A DNA stretch of 64,000 nt from Shinella sp032095155 (GCF_049199905.1 NZ_JBLZPK010000060.1:269407-333406), one strand, 5' to 3'. Positions 41,856-50,398 are shown, numbered from the stretch's first letter. Numbers and translations are program-made. Notes: a model not told the origin generated them from the sequence alone.

Positions 41856-42476
41856 TTACGGAAATTTGTGATCAGCAGGGACCATCTGCGTTTCGATCAC
41901 CAGGGTTACCTCGTCGCCGAGTGCGGGAATGCCGAAACCAAGGCCCCATTCGCTGCGCCGGATATGCCCGGTTGCCGAGAAGCCGATCTTGGGAATGCCC
42001 ATGAAGGGATGTTTCAACATCGAGCCGTTGAAAGTGACGTCGAGCGTTGCGGGATGCGTTTGCCCGCGGAAGGTGAGCAGCCCTTCGACGACGCCCGTCT
42101 TCTCTCCAGTCACACGGACCGATTTCGAGACGAAGCGGATCGGCTTGCCGGCAAGGAATTCCTCGTCGCCACCAATCTTCTTGTCGAAATCCACCACCTC
42201 GGGCCAGGGATAATCGGTCCGCACGGACATCGGGTCGATGTCCACGCTGAGGCTCGACCCCTCGGGCTCGGCCGGCTTCCAGTCCAGCCGCGCATCCACT
42301 TTGATGAAGCGCGCGGTGTAGTTCGACAGGCCGGAATGATGGAACGACCAGGCAAGGCTCGAATGCGAGGGATCGGTCTTGTACAGGCCGGCGGGGGCGG
42401 CTTCCTGCTGTTCGGCGGCAAGCGCCGGGGCAAGGCCCGCCATGAGGGCGAGGGAGAGGATTGTCGTGCGGATCAT
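41856..42476 (-). CDS. YceI-family periplasmic lipocalin-like protein
   Basis: 206 residues with a Sec signal peptide (ILSLALMAGLAPALA, cleavage before AEQQ). The YceI barrel is recognised from YKTDPSHSSLAWSFHHSGLSNY at the N-terminus, LTFRGQTHPATLDVTFNG in the middle, and GIPALGDEVTLVIETQ at the end. The family binds isoprenoid-type lipids in the periplasm; several are stress-induced. The Met at 42476 has AAAGGA ahead and begins the signal peptide directly. Confidence 0.88.
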   Translation of the reverse strand: MIRTTILSLALMAGLAPALAAEQQEAAPAGLYKTDPSHSSLAWSFHHSGLSNYTARFIKVDARLDWKPAEPEGSSLSVDIDPMSVRTDYPWPEVVDFDKKIGGDEEFLAGKPIRFVSKSVRVTGEKTGVVEGLLTFRGQTHPATLDVTFNGSMLKHPFMGIPKIGFSATGHIRRSEWGLGFGIPALGDEVTLVIETQMVPADHKFP

Positions 42477-42586
42477 TGCGGTGGTTCCTTTCTGAAGGGT
42501 GGGCATGCGCCATCGCCCTGCCGACTGGCAGTTTTCGAGGAAATGGCGGGTTGGATTGATGGCCGGCCGGCCGGCCGCGGTGGAAA

Positions 42587-43903
42587 TTACGGGGTCATTT
42601 CTTTCAGTCTCCAGGTCACTTTCGCCAGGAACTCCGTCTCATGGAAATTCGGCGCCTGCCGCTTCCATGCGGTCGGGTCGTCGCCATCCGGAAGGATCTC
42701 CAGCGTGGCAGCGGTGCCGGTCGGGCGGCTGACACCGTTCATGCTGCCCTTGATCTTGAAAGCCCGCTCGGCACGGCCGTTCAGCGGCGCATTCTTGAGA
42801 ACAGCGGTGATCCACTGCGTCACCGTGCCCTGGCTCACGATATCCGGACCACCCGGTAAACCGCCGTTCACGGTGCTCTCCAGCAGGCCGCCCCGCAGTT
42901 TCGACCGGATTGTCTGGTGCACGGGGATGGCCGGCATGTAGAAGGTCTGGATATACATTTTCCCGGTCCAGACATCCGTGACGATCTGGTTGCTGGAGCA
43001 GACGACCGGCATTTCCGACGCGACGACGGCGCCTTCGGAGGCACCGACGGCCGTCTCCTTTCCCGCCACGGGACCGGTCACGTCGTTCAGCATTTCGGCG
43101 GCCTCGTACCGGTAGTCGGCGACGACGGTCGCGCCACAGCCGCCATCGGATGCCCAATTCATGTCCCAGCGCTGGAAGCGGTCGGGGGCCGGCTCGGCGA
43201 AGCCGGGGCCGGTGTCGGATGTGTCGATACCGTTGGGTACCATGGCGTATCGGCTGCCCTTTTCCTGCAGGCAGGCATCGAATCTCCCTGCATCGGCCAT
43301 GCCGACGGTCGCGCTGCATTCGGTGCTGATCTGCTGCATCGTCTGCACCAGGGCGGCATCCTGGTCGGTCGCCTTCTCCGCCATTATCTCCAGGCCGAGC
43401 GCCATGAGGCAGGTCCGGTCGCCGTTGCAGGCTTGCGAGCGTGCCGCAAGATCGGCCAGGCGCTCCGGATCGACCTGGATCAATTTGCCCGGATCGAGCA
43501 CGGTGTTGAACGGGCTCGCCCCGCTTCCGCCTCGCCGGGCAATCGCGGCCGCGCGGGACTGATCCTCGGCCGCCTTGCGTAGCGCGGTCGCGCCATAGTC
43601 CGGGTCATAGGGGTTGACGCTGTCCAGCGACCGCGCCGCGACATAAGGAATGTTCAGCGTGAAGGACTGGCTGAAGGCGCCGTCCCTCCATTCCGTTCCG
43701 TTCTTCCACCTTTCGCGGCCGGATTCGATTTCAACCTCGACCTCGAAAACCGCGCTGGATGCGGTTTCACCGGCGATGGCCGTGCCGGCGGGAAGCGCGA
43801 CGCCTCCGCAGACGATGAGCCCCATCGCGGCCAAGACGGACGCTCCGCCGCGACGCAGCCCACGGCAGGACCGCCGCATCTTCAACGGCTGATCGACGTT
43901 CAT
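42587..43903 (-). CDS. Unrecognised secreted protein
   Basis: 438 residues. A signal peptide is likely (RGGASVLAAMGLIVCGGVALPAGTAIA, cleavage before GETA). The mature part shows no family I can name. It has a beta-type N-terminal segment (AVFEVEVEIESGRERWKNGTEW), a helical middle with Cys in ACNGDRTCLMALGL and TECSATVG, then DGGCGATVVADYRYEA and a C-terminal half with VTDVWTGKMYIQTFYMPAIP. Six or more Cys suggest disulfides. AGGAAGG lies 9 bases before the ATG at 43903. A lipoprotein gene lies 41 bp upstream on the same strand, so the two are probably co-expressed. Function unknown. Confidence 0.72.
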   Translation of the reverse strand: MNVDQPLKMRRSCRGLRRGGASVLAAMGLIVCGGVALPAGTAIAGETASSAVFEVEVEIESGRERWKNGTEWRDGAFSQSFTLNIPYVAARSLDSVNPYDPDYGATALRKAAEDQSRAAAIARRGGSGASPFNTVLDPGKLIQVDPERLADLAARSQACNGDRTCLMALGLEIMAEKATDQDAALVQTMQQISTECSATVGMADAGRFDACLQEKGSRYAMVPNGIDTSDTGPGFAEPAPDRFQRWDMNWASDGGCGATVVADYRYEAAEMLNDVTGPVAGKETAVGASEGAVVASEMPVVCSSNQIVTDVWTGKMYIQTFYMPAIPVHQTIRSKLRGGLLESTVNGGLPGGPDIVSQGTVTQWITAVLKNAPLNGRAERAFKIKGSMNGVSRPTGTAATLEILPDGDDPTAWKRQAPNFHETEFLAKVTWRLKEMTP

Positions 43904-43944
43904 ATCCAGAAACCTTCCTGAAAATCGCGATTGAACGGCGGCCG

Positions 43945-44220
43945 TCACGGGCTGCAGATCACGCTGCCGAGGTGAACCATGGTTCCGTTTCCGCAATGAT
44001 CGTGCGGCTTCTTCGCCCCGTAATCCGGTTCCGATACATTCGCGGTCGTGACCTCACCGGGAGGCGCATCGACGGTCCGGTCCGGCATTGCGCCGCCGAA
44101 CCCGGCACCGGCCAGGCTGCCCATGGCAACCCCGCCGATAGCCTGCTCGGCAGGGGTGCTGCAGGCCGCCGCCGAGAGCGAAAGAATGCCGGCGGCAATC
44201 GCTGCAATGATCCTGTTCAT
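43945..44220 (-). CDS. Small lipoprotein
   Basis: 91 residues. A lipobox LSAAAC at residues 15-20 follows a short hydrophobic stretch, so Cys20 would be lipidated. The mature part is short and Gly/Ala-rich (IGGVAMGSLAGAGFGGAM), then polar with two more Cys (HDHCGNGTMVHLGSVIC). It stands between the cupin gene at 44261 and the secreted protein at 42587, all on the minus strand. The glycine-rich part resembles the glycine-zipper segments of small envelope proteins. Function unknown. Confidence 0.75.
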   Translation of the reverse strand: MNRIIAAIAAGILSLSAAACSTPAEQAIGGVAMGSLAGAGFGGAMPDRTVDAPPGEVTTANVSEPDYGAKKPHDHCGNGTMVHLGSVICSP

Positions 44221-44260
44221 GAAGTTTCCCTGTTTTATGGGCTTGCGACGATGCCGGCTG

Positions 44261-44722
44261 TCAGGCCGCCTCGGATGTATCCTCGGGCAGGAAGGTCAGG
44301 CCGAAATCCCGTGCGACGGAGGCCACCTGTTCCGGCGTTTCGGGCTTGCAGAGCTCGATGACGGGAAAGAAGGTTTCGAAGCCGCCCGGCGTCACGACGA
44401 CCATGATGCGGCCTTCCGTCTCTCCGACATTCTGGAAGCGATGGGGCAGGCCGCGCGGCAGCGCGATGCAGCCGCCCTCGGCAAGCTCCAGATAGTCGCC
44501 GGCGCACCAGAAGCCGAAACGCCCCGAGAGCACGCGGAAGAATTCGTCCTCACGCTCGTGCACATGCAGCGGCGGTCCGCCGGCGGGCGGCACGACGGCC
44601 TCGAACATGCCGAATGCGCCACCCGTATTGGCGCCCATCATGCGGATGATGTGTTCGCCGAACGCCATTGCCAGCGTTCCGTGGTCCGGCGGGGATACCG
44701 CCGCATAGCTGAAGGGTTTCAT
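44261..44722 (-). CDS. Cupin_2 domain protein
   Basis: 153 residues. The first cupin motif is PPLHVHEREDEFFRVLSGRFGFW (HxH and Glu metal ligands) and the second is GLPHRFQNVGETEGRIMVV with the third His. It is similar in layout to quercetinase-like cupins, with a 40-residue C-terminal extension. The start at 44722 has AGGAG ahead. It is divergent from the flavin split-barrel/GAF operon at 44897, which suggests a shared control region. The intergenic stretch holds two TCCTAAA direct repeats (near 44818 and 44851). Confidence 0.85.
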   Translation of the reverse strand: MKPFSYAAVSPPDHGTLAMAFGEHIIRMMGANTGGAFGMFEAVVPPAGGPPLHVHEREDEFFRVLSGRFGFWCAGDYLELAEGGCIALPRGLPHRFQNVGETEGRIMVVVTPGGFETFFPVIELCKPETPEQVASVARDFGLTFLPEDTSEAA

Positions 44723-44896
44723 CGTCTTCTCCTGATCGACTGTTTCGTGTTTCCGGATGGTTGCCGGCAGCACCGCGATCCGTGGAAGGCTCTATAGCCG
44801 AGCAAAAAACCGGCCGTTCCTAAATGAATGTGCAAGCCCGTGCCGATATCCTAAAAGTTTGCTAAGAGGACTGGAAACACGCGGGCGGGGGCAGCA

Positions 44897-45367
44897 GTGC
44901 GGCTGGACGACAAGCTTTTGGATTTCTTCAAACGGCCGCTGATGTGCATCGTCGCCGTCGCGGACGAGGCACGCCGCCCTTCCGCCGGGCGCGGCGTCGG
45001 TTTCCATGTCGGGGAGGACCGCGAGACGATCGACGTCATCTTCTCAGCCTGGCAATGGCCGCGGCTGGAGCCCGCCATTCGCCAGACGGGCCGGGTCGCC
45101 GCGACCTTCGTCAGCCCGTCGGATTATGTCAGCTTCCAGCTCAAGGGATCGGCCGTCATGCGTGACGCCGACGCCCGCGACGACGAGGCCGCGCAGCATT
45201 TCATGGCCAGGGCGACGGGTGAGCTTGAGGGGCTCGGCGTGCCGCGCGACATCATAGCACCTTGGCTCACCGCCCGCGAGGCGCGGGTGGCGCGGCTTAC
45301 CGTCAGCGAAATCTACATTCAGACGCCCGGCCCACTCGCCGGAATGCTGGCCGGCGCGAGGTCCTGA
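44897..45367 (+). CDS. Pyridoxamine 5'-phosphate oxidase-like split-barrel protein
   Basis: 156 residues. The split-barrel fold is suggested by RPLMCIVAVADEARRPSAGRGVGFHV, then IDVIFSAWQWPRLEPAIRQTGRVAATFV. Proteins of this kind bind FMN, F420 or heme. The start is GTG at 44897 with GGGGGC ahead. The TGA overlaps the ATG of the next gene (TGATG), whose own N-terminal domain is again a split barrel, so the two may form a hetero-complex. The reaction is unknown. Confidence 0.78.
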   Translation: MRLDDKLLDFFKRPLMCIVAVADEARRPSAGRGVGFHVGEDRETIDVIFSAWQWPRLEPAIRQTGRVAATFVSPSDYVSFQLKGSAVMRDADARDDEAAQHFMARATGELEGLGVPRDIIAPWLTAREARVARLTVSEIYIQTPGPLAGMLAGARS

Positions 45368-46710
45368 TGCCCATGCGCCTCAGCGATCTCTCCGCCTGTT
45401 TCGAGGGCGTCATCCCCTCCATCATCGCCACCGCCTCGGCGGACGGCATGCCGAACATTTCCTATCTTTCCCATGTGGTGCGGGTCGATGAGGAGCATGT
45501 CGCCCTCTCCAACCAGTTCTTCGCCAAGACGGCGGCGAATGTGCGCGCCAATCCGCATGTCACGCTGATTCTCGTCGACGGCTTCACGGGCGATCAGTAT
45601 CTGCTCGACATCGGCTTCGTGCGCTCCGTCGATGCCGGCCCGCTCTTCGAGAGGATCGCCCTGCAGCTCAAGGCGAGCAGCGCGCAGGTCGGCATGTCCG
45701 AGGTGATGCGGCTGCGAAGCGCCGATACCTTCCGCGTGCATGGGATCGAGAAGGTTCCCTCTCCTGTCGAGACGACCGCCGCCCCGACGGCCCGTACCGC
45801 CGTCAGCCTGCCTGCCCTTTCCGAGGCGGTCCGCACCATCGAGCGGCAGGCGGAGGCGGACGAGATCATCGACAGCCTGCTTTCCGGTGTGCGGCAGGTT
45901 CTCGGTTATCAGAACGCGCTCGTGCTCATCCGCGACGGCCATCGCGGCTCGCTGGCCACCACCGGCAGCATCGGCTACGAGCGATCGGGGCTGGGATCGG
46001 AGGTTGCCGGCGGCGAGGGCATGATCGGTGCGGCGGCGGCAAGCGGCCAGACGATCAAGGTCAGCGACATGAGCCGCGTGCGCCGGTTCGGCGAAGCGAT
46101 CAGCCAGGAGGAAGAGGCGCAGGAAAACACCACGCGCATCGTCGCCTTTCCAGAGCTGCCTGGCGCGATGAGCCAGATCGCCGTGCCCATGGCCGCCCGC
46201 GGCGTGGTGGTCGGCGTGCTTTTCATCGAAAGCCCGCAACGGCTCGCCTTCCGCGAGGAAGACGAGGCTGCGCTGGCGATCCTCGCCGGTCAGGCCGCCG
46301 TCGCCCTGACAGTCAGTGAGGGGGAGGCCGCATCGATCGAACCGGCCCGAAGCGCGCCCCGGCTCCAATCCGGCGCCGCCGGCCGGGAGATCCGTGTGAC
46401 CCATCACCGCGCGGACGACAGCATCTTCATCGACAATACCTATATCGTGAAGGGCGTCGCCGGTGCGCTGCTGCGCCTGATGGTCGAATGGCATCATGGC
46501 GACGGGCGCATCGAGTTCACCAATCGCGAAATGCGGCTGGCGATCGGCGGCCGGATGCCGGAGATCAAGGACAATCTGGAGACCCGCCTCCTCCTGCTGC
46601 GCCGTCGGCTTGAGGAAAAACAGGCTCCCATACGCCTTGTCCGCGCCGGGCGGGGCCGCGTCCGGCTGGAAGCCGATGGCCCGCTCGTGCTCAGGGAACC
46701 CGGAGAATAG
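45367..46710 (+). CDS. Three-domain protein: flavin split barrel, GAF, C-terminal winged-helix-like domain
   Basis: 447 residues. Residues 1-130 are a PNPOx-like split barrel (IPSIIATASADGMPNISYLSHV, then ANVRANPHVTLILVD). Residues 160-320 are a GAF domain (LLSGVRQVLGYQNALVLIRDGH ... MSQIAVPMAARGVVVGVLFIES). The last 90 residues (DNTYIVKGVAGALLRLMVEW ... LETRLLLLRRRLEEKQAPIRLVRAGRG) look like a winged helix. This would couple a flavin or heme state to a sensor and perhaps DNA or protein contact. It is translationally coupled to the split-barrel gene in front. The 272 bp behind it (46711-46982) show no gene I can support. Confidence 0.75.
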   Translation: MPMRLSDLSACFEGVIPSIIATASADGMPNISYLSHVVRVDEEHVALSNQFFAKTAANVRANPHVTLILVDGFTGDQYLLDIGFVRSVDAGPLFERIALQLKASSAQVGMSEVMRLRSADTFRVHGIEKVPSPVETTAAPTARTAVSLPALSEAVRTIERQAEADEIIDSLLSGVRQVLGYQNALVLIRDGHRGSLATTGSIGYERSGLGSEVAGGEGMIGAAAASGQTIKVSDMSRVRRFGEAISQEEEAQENTTRIVAFPELPGAMSQIAVPMAARGVVVGVLFIESPQRLAFREEDEAALAILAGQAAVALTVSEGEAASIEPARSAPRLQSGAAGREIRVTHHRADDSIFIDNTYIVKGVAGALLRLMVEWHHGDGRIEFTNREMRLAIGGRMPEIKDNLETRLLLLRRRLEEKQAPIRLVRAGRGRVRLEADGPLVLREPGE

Positions 46711-46982
46711 CGGGAAAGCGTCTGGATATAAGCAACCGATTGCCGCTTGAGATGCGTCGCCGCAAGGACGCGGCGTTGTCTGCAAAGCGCCCATCCCGCC
46801 TCTCAGCCATAGGCCTTCGATCCAGTTGCGGCAGAACTGCCTGCCTTCCTCGGGCTTGAAGGAAGCCGGGGTTCAAGCAGCCGCTTCGCGGGTCGATCCT
46901 GTCGTGCAGATCGTCATTCCCAAGACAAGCCTGCACCGTCTGGTGAAAGGTATCGCCCGACGTGCCGCATCCCGATCGGCCG

Positions 46983-47345
46983 TCATGGCTTGCCGAGAAT
47001 GAAGAACACCTTGCGCACCGGCGTCAGGTTCTCCCAAGTTCCCTCGAAGCCCGCGGAGACCACAAAGGTTTCGCCGGCCGCGAACACGCGGGAGTGGCCT
47101 GCCTTGTCGGTCAGCCGCACGGTTCCCTCAAGGATGTGGCAAAGCTCGTCGTAGTCGCACTGGCAGCGCTCCAGATGGGGCTCCGCCTCCCAGATGCCGG
47201 CGAGGGCTGCGCGATCCGGCGCTTCGAAATGGCGCCAGCTTTGCGCGCGATAGGGCGTGTCCACGACGGCAGGATCGGATGTTTCCGTCACACGCGGCGC
47301 GATTTTCGCGGCGTCGAAGGCGATCACGTGGGCTGGTTCGGTCAC
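46983..47345 (-). CDS. Cupin_3 domain protein
   Basis: 120 residues of the cupin_3 type, recognised by GIWEAEPHLERCQCDYDELCHILEGTVRL and GETFVVSAGFEGTWENLTPVRKVFFIL. Such small cupins often accompany amine-oxidising flavoproteins, and here the FAD oxidoreductase at 47367 is directly upstream on the same strand (21 bp). No metal triad is complete, so it may bind rather than convert its ligand. Confidence 0.82.
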   Translation of the reverse strand: MTEPAHVIAFDAAKIAPRVTETSDPAVVDTPYRAQSWRHFEAPDRAALAGIWEAEPHLERCQCDYDELCHILEGTVRLTDKAGHSRVFAAGETFVVSAGFEGTWENLTPVRKVFFILGKP

Positions 47346-47366
47346 GTCAGGTCCTTTCTGATGGCG

Positions 47367-48755
47367 TCAGGATGCGAAGCCGACGCCGAGGCGGTCGAAT
47401 GTCCGCAGCATGCGGGAGCGCCGGCCGGTCTCGTCTTCGCGGGCAAGATCGCGCTGGGTCCACCGCACCGCCATGTCGCAGAACGGCTCCGGCGGAAATG
47501 GCACCGGGCGGCGACGCAGCATGCGCAAGGCCGTGCGCTCCGTCTGCTTGTCCTCGATGAGGTCGAGCATCGTCAGCGCCGCGAAGCGCGAAGCCGACAC
47601 GCCTTGCCCGGTGAAGCCGAGCGCATAGGCAACCTGGCCGGCAAAGGCGGTGCCGGCAAAAAACGTCATGCGCGCCGACACGTCGATGATGCCGCCCCAG
47701 CGATAATCGAAGCGCACATCTGATAGAGCCGGGAAAGCAGCCGAGAAATTGGCCTGAAGCGTCGCAAATGTCTGTTCGCGGTCCAGAAGCGCCGGATCGC
47801 GGCGCCCGCCGCGATGATAGATCGCATCGAAGCCGCCCCACAGGATGCGGTTGTCCGCGGTCTTGCGGGAATAGTGAAACTGGTTTCCGCTGTCTGCGAT
47901 CCCGTAGTGACCAACCCAGCCGATGGCGCGCAGCTGCGCGTCAGACAGAGGCTCGGTTACAAGCGCATAGTCGAAGACGGGAAGGATGGTGGGACGCAGG
48001 CGACGCAGCAGCGGCAGGTCGGCATTGGTGGCCAGTGCCACTTTCGGCGCCGTCAGGACGGCCTCGGGTGTGCCGAGACGGATCTGCCCGTCCCGGCGCG
48101 CAATCGACGTCACCTGCGTGTTTTCGTGGATCGCGATCCCCGCCGCAAGGCAGGCCGCACGAAGACCGGCGACGAGTTTGCCGGGATGGACAAGGGCGTA
48201 ATTCGGCTCGAACAGGCCGGCGACATAGTGCGGGCTGTCCAGCCGCTCCGCCAGCGCCTGCCCCGTCAGGAGCTGCGTCTCGACACCGAAGGAACCGTAG
48301 AGGTCTTTCATGGCCCGCAGGCCATCGACCTGCCAGGGCCTGGCGGCAACGTTCAGCTTGCCGGACCGCTGGAACTCGGCATCGATGCCATAGGTGCCGA
48401 GATCGGCTTCGAGGTCGTCGAGGTTCTGTCGGCCCAGGCGAACGAGGTTCTCCGCCTCCTTCGGCCAGCGGCCCACGGCATTGGCAACTCCGTGCGAAAT
48501 GCTCGGCGCGCAGAAGCCGCCGTTGCGACCGCTTGCGGCCTCGCCGCAACGGCCCGCCTCGATCAGCACGATCCGCGCATCGGGCCAGCGTTCCCTCGCC
48601 TTCAAGGCACTCCAGAGCCCGACGAACCCGCCGCCGACAATGGCGAAGTCAGCCGTGGTGTCCCGCGCCAGCGCCGGACACGCCGCCAGGACCGGCAACC
48701 CCTGCCGCCAGACCGGAAAACGGGACGCTTCATCGAAGCGGGAGGATTGGGACAT
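47367..48755 (-). CDS. FAD-dependent amine oxidoreductase (DAO/PuuB-like)
   Basis: 462 residues. The Rossmann FAD motif is FAIVGGGFVGLWSALKARERWP near residue 37, with LIEAG for the ribose. SGRNGGFCAPSISHG is the typical PuuB/DAO flavin segment, and the C-terminal GFTGQGVSASRFAALTMLDLI closes the FAD site. It would oxidise an amine or gamma-glutamylated amine to an aldehyde with release of H2O2 or electron transfer. It forms a two-gene operon with the cupin at 46983. The aldehyde dehydrogenases elsewhere in the window could take the product, but no direct link is visible. Confidence 0.87.
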   Translation of the reverse strand: MSQSSRFDEASRFPVWRQGLPVLAACPALARDTTADFAIVGGGFVGLWSALKARERWPDARIVLIEAGRCGEAASGRNGGFCAPSISHGVANAVGRWPKEAENLVRLGRQNLDDLEADLGTYGIDAEFQRSGKLNVAARPWQVDGLRAMKDLYGSFGVETQLLTGQALAERLDSPHYVAGLFEPNYALVHPGKLVAGLRAACLAAGIAIHENTQVTSIARRDGQIRLGTPEAVLTAPKVALATNADLPLLRRLRPTILPVFDYALVTEPLSDAQLRAIGWVGHYGIADSGNQFHYSRKTADNRILWGGFDAIYHRGGRRDPALLDREQTFATLQANFSAAFPALSDVRFDYRWGGIIDVSARMTFFAGTAFAGQVAYALGFTGQGVSASRFAALTMLDLIEDKQTERTALRMLRRRPVPFPPEPFCDMAVRWTQRDLAREDETGRRSRMLRTFDRLGVGFAS

Positions 48756-48848
48756 CGCATATATCCTTGAATACGGCGCATCATTCCGGCTTGCCGCGCC
48801 CGTCGCTTCCGCAGCCGTGGCTCACAAACCCCACCTTCGTGCCCTCGG

Positions 48849-48944
48849 TCAAGCCTCCCAGGTTACGGCACCGTCGCATATCGTCATGCGAACGTTAGCC
48901 TGCCCGAGTACCGTTGGTTCCAGCGCTTCTATATCCCGGTACAT
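48849..48944 (-). pseudogene. Truncated C-terminal tail of a probable amidohydrolase
   Basis: A 31-codon reading frame, beginning MYRDIEALEPTVLGQ and ending RMTICDGAVTWEA then stop. The end looks like the last strand of an amidohydrolase/deaminase beta-sandwich (xMTICDGxVTWEA). The rest of the gene is missing, and IS3-type sequence begins exactly at its start (about 48944). The ATG is probably only the breakpoint. Low certainty on the family. Confidence 0.4.
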
Positions 48945-49250
48945 TGAAATCCTCCTTCCATGCGATGATAGTGGCGCGCGTCTGGGCAGGCGACGAGAAC
49001 AAGGTCTCGTTTAGGCATTGGTCTTGGAAGCTACCGTTAAGACTTTCGACGAAACCGTTCTGCGTCGGCTTGCCGGGCGGTGTAATGACATTCGACAAGC
49101 GTTCCTATCACGCCACCATAGGTCGTCTTGTATTTGTAGACGGCTGCATACGAGATGCCGTATTTGCGGCAGACATCGGCCATCTTCGCCCGCCTCCTGC
49201 TCTTTCAAAATCCCGATGATCTGTTCTTCCGTGAGCGGAAACGCTTAAGG
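48945..49250 (-). mobile_element. IS3-family insertion sequence remnant
   Basis: On the minus strand, an OrfA start (LTEEQIIGILKEQEAG, then after a 2-base deletion KMADVCRKYGISYAAVYKYK) runs straight into the end of OrfB (PPGKPTQNGFVESLNGSFQDQC then LNETLFSS...IIAWKEDFN), the integrase-core C-terminus of IS3-type transposases. Most of OrfA/OrfB is lost and both frames are broken, so it is inactive. No terminal inverted repeats could be defined. Confidence 0.75.
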
Positions 49251-49422
49251 TCGGCCGTCTAATCGGCCGAACTCTACGAAAATATGAAGGAAGTTTAGGC
49301 GCTCAGGTCAAGTTCTTAGTGGCAATCAACACCCCGAACGTCAAAAACCTCCGTCGCGTATGCTTCGGGGCTTCGTTTGGTTTGCTGGTCTTGCTCTCTT
49401 CCGCCCAAGCGTTAAAACATCG

Positions 49423-49457
49423 AAAGCCCCGGGACATTACTGTCACCGGGGCTTTTT
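49423..49457. terminator. Strong intrinsic terminator
   Basis: AAAGCCCCGG and CCGGGGCTTT pair over 10 bp with a 13-base loop; five T follow on the plus strand and A's precede, so it could work in both directions. On the minus strand it lies a few bases downstream of the tRNA-3'-end-like sequence, which is where a tRNA gene terminator would be. Confidence 0.8.
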
Positions 49458-49463
49458 GTTATT

Positions 49464-49477
49464 TGGTTGCGGGGGCA
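49464..49477 (-). other. tRNA 3'-end-like sequence (possible att-site remnant)
   Basis: On the minus strand TGCCCCCGCAACCA matches the acceptor end and CCA of a rhizobial tRNA-Met-type gene as I remember it; the rest of the tRNA is absent. Followed by a terminator. Integrases commonly target tRNA 3' ends and leave such duplicates. Confidence 0.35.
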
Positions 49478-49606
49478 TGAGGACACAGAGACTTGTAACA
49501 TCCACGCTTTAAAAGGGATCGAACCGACGTCCCAGCTTACCGGTACAGGTGACGCGTTTCGATTCCAAAGTCTTAGTTTATCATTCCCGCTAATGATGGC
49601 CCTCTT

Positions 49607-50392
49607 TCAGCTCGCTTGGATTCGGGCCAAGACAACATCGAGTGCATGCGCCAGAGCCTTGAGACCTCCGTCTTTGTTAAACTGGGCAAACATGCTCTCG
49701 TTGAGCCCGCCCTTCGTGGAATACTCATGACGAAGATCTTCCAGGGATATCGATGGGTTGTGGAAGGCGACCGTTGAGAGACTCAAGAAATGTTGAGTGA
49801 GATAGGCGCGTGCGCTTTCTCGCGGCAGCCCCTTGGACTGCATCCAACCGACGACGTGATCCATAATGCCGAAGTAGGACCCCATCAGCGCACTCGCCGC
49901 GGCGAGTACGTCGAACTCCTCGATCGTCTTGCAGGCGACCGCCGTCCCCAGCGTGGAAAAGAAGGCTTCGACAGTCGGATCCGGAGGGAAAATCGTGGTG
50001 ACGCCGCTGCCGGTCGCAACGAACGGCAGCGGCACCGCGCGCACGAGATCGACGGGAACGCCGATCAAGGAACGCAGCGCCGCATGGTCAGTCGTCGCGA
50101 TCAGGCTGACGACCTGCTGGCCAGGCCGGAATCGGAGGGCGCGCAAGACCTCCTCGGCAACATTTGGTCGGACCGCGAGAAAGAGGATATCCGCTGCATC
50201 GACTACATGCTGGTTATCAGCAGCAACGGTCACCTGCGATGACAGGGCCGCGAGGCGCGAGGCGGTTTTTTCCGAGCGAGGCGATACGATGATTTCGGGT
50301 GACGGCTCCGCCCGGGAGACGATACCCATCACGATTGCTTCGGTGATCGTACCGGTACCTATGAAGCCAAGCCGAGGTTTGGGCAACGACAT
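49607..50392 (-). CDS. proC: Pyrroline-5-carboxylate reductase family protein
   Basis: 261 residues. The NAD(P)-binding Rossmann motif is GFIGTGTITEAIVMGI at about residues 9-24, with ILFLAVRPNVAEEVLRAL next. The C-terminal helical dimerisation domain has SALMGSYFGIMDHVVGWM and a HEYSTKGGLNE segment, close to the proline/P5C-binding loop GGxT. It would reduce P5C to proline or an analogous cyclic imine. It is last in a minus-strand operon with a small ORF and two short-chain dehydrogenases, so it may be a specialised copy rather than the biosynthetic proC. Confidence 0.85.
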   Translation of the reverse strand: MSLPKPRLGFIGTGTITEAIVMGIVSRAEPSPEIIVSPRSEKTASRLAALSSQVTVAADNQHVVDAADILFLAVRPNVAEEVLRALRFRPGQQVVSLIATTDHAALRSLIGVPVDLVRAVPLPFVATGSGVTTIFPPDPTVEAFFSTLGTAVACKTIEEFDVLAAASALMGSYFGIMDHVVGWMQSKGLPRESARAYLTQHFLSLSTVAFHNPSISLEDLRHEYSTKGGLNESMFAQFNKDGGLKALAHALDVVLARIQAS

Positions 50393-50398
50393 GAAACG

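Larger units (their letters stand above)
49251..49606. other. Gene-free stretch with terminator and tRNA-end-like sequence
   Basis: 356 bp between the IS remnant and proC. No coding sequence is supported. It carries a strong terminator at 49423-49457, a 14-bp sequence identical to the 3' end of a tRNA type (49464-49477) and an isolated T-arm-like GGGATCGAACC (49515-49525). It reads as decayed integration debris. Confidence 0.6.

Noticed and set aside
46711..46982. Possible coding remnant between the GAF gene and the cupin
   Set aside because: Minus-strand frame 46691-46936 gives a peptide that might be transposon debris, but no motif could be named.
49515..49525. GGGATCGAACC resembling a tRNA T-arm
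   Set aside because: Flanks do not form the T-stem and no anticodon arm or acceptor stem is found; not a tRNA gene.
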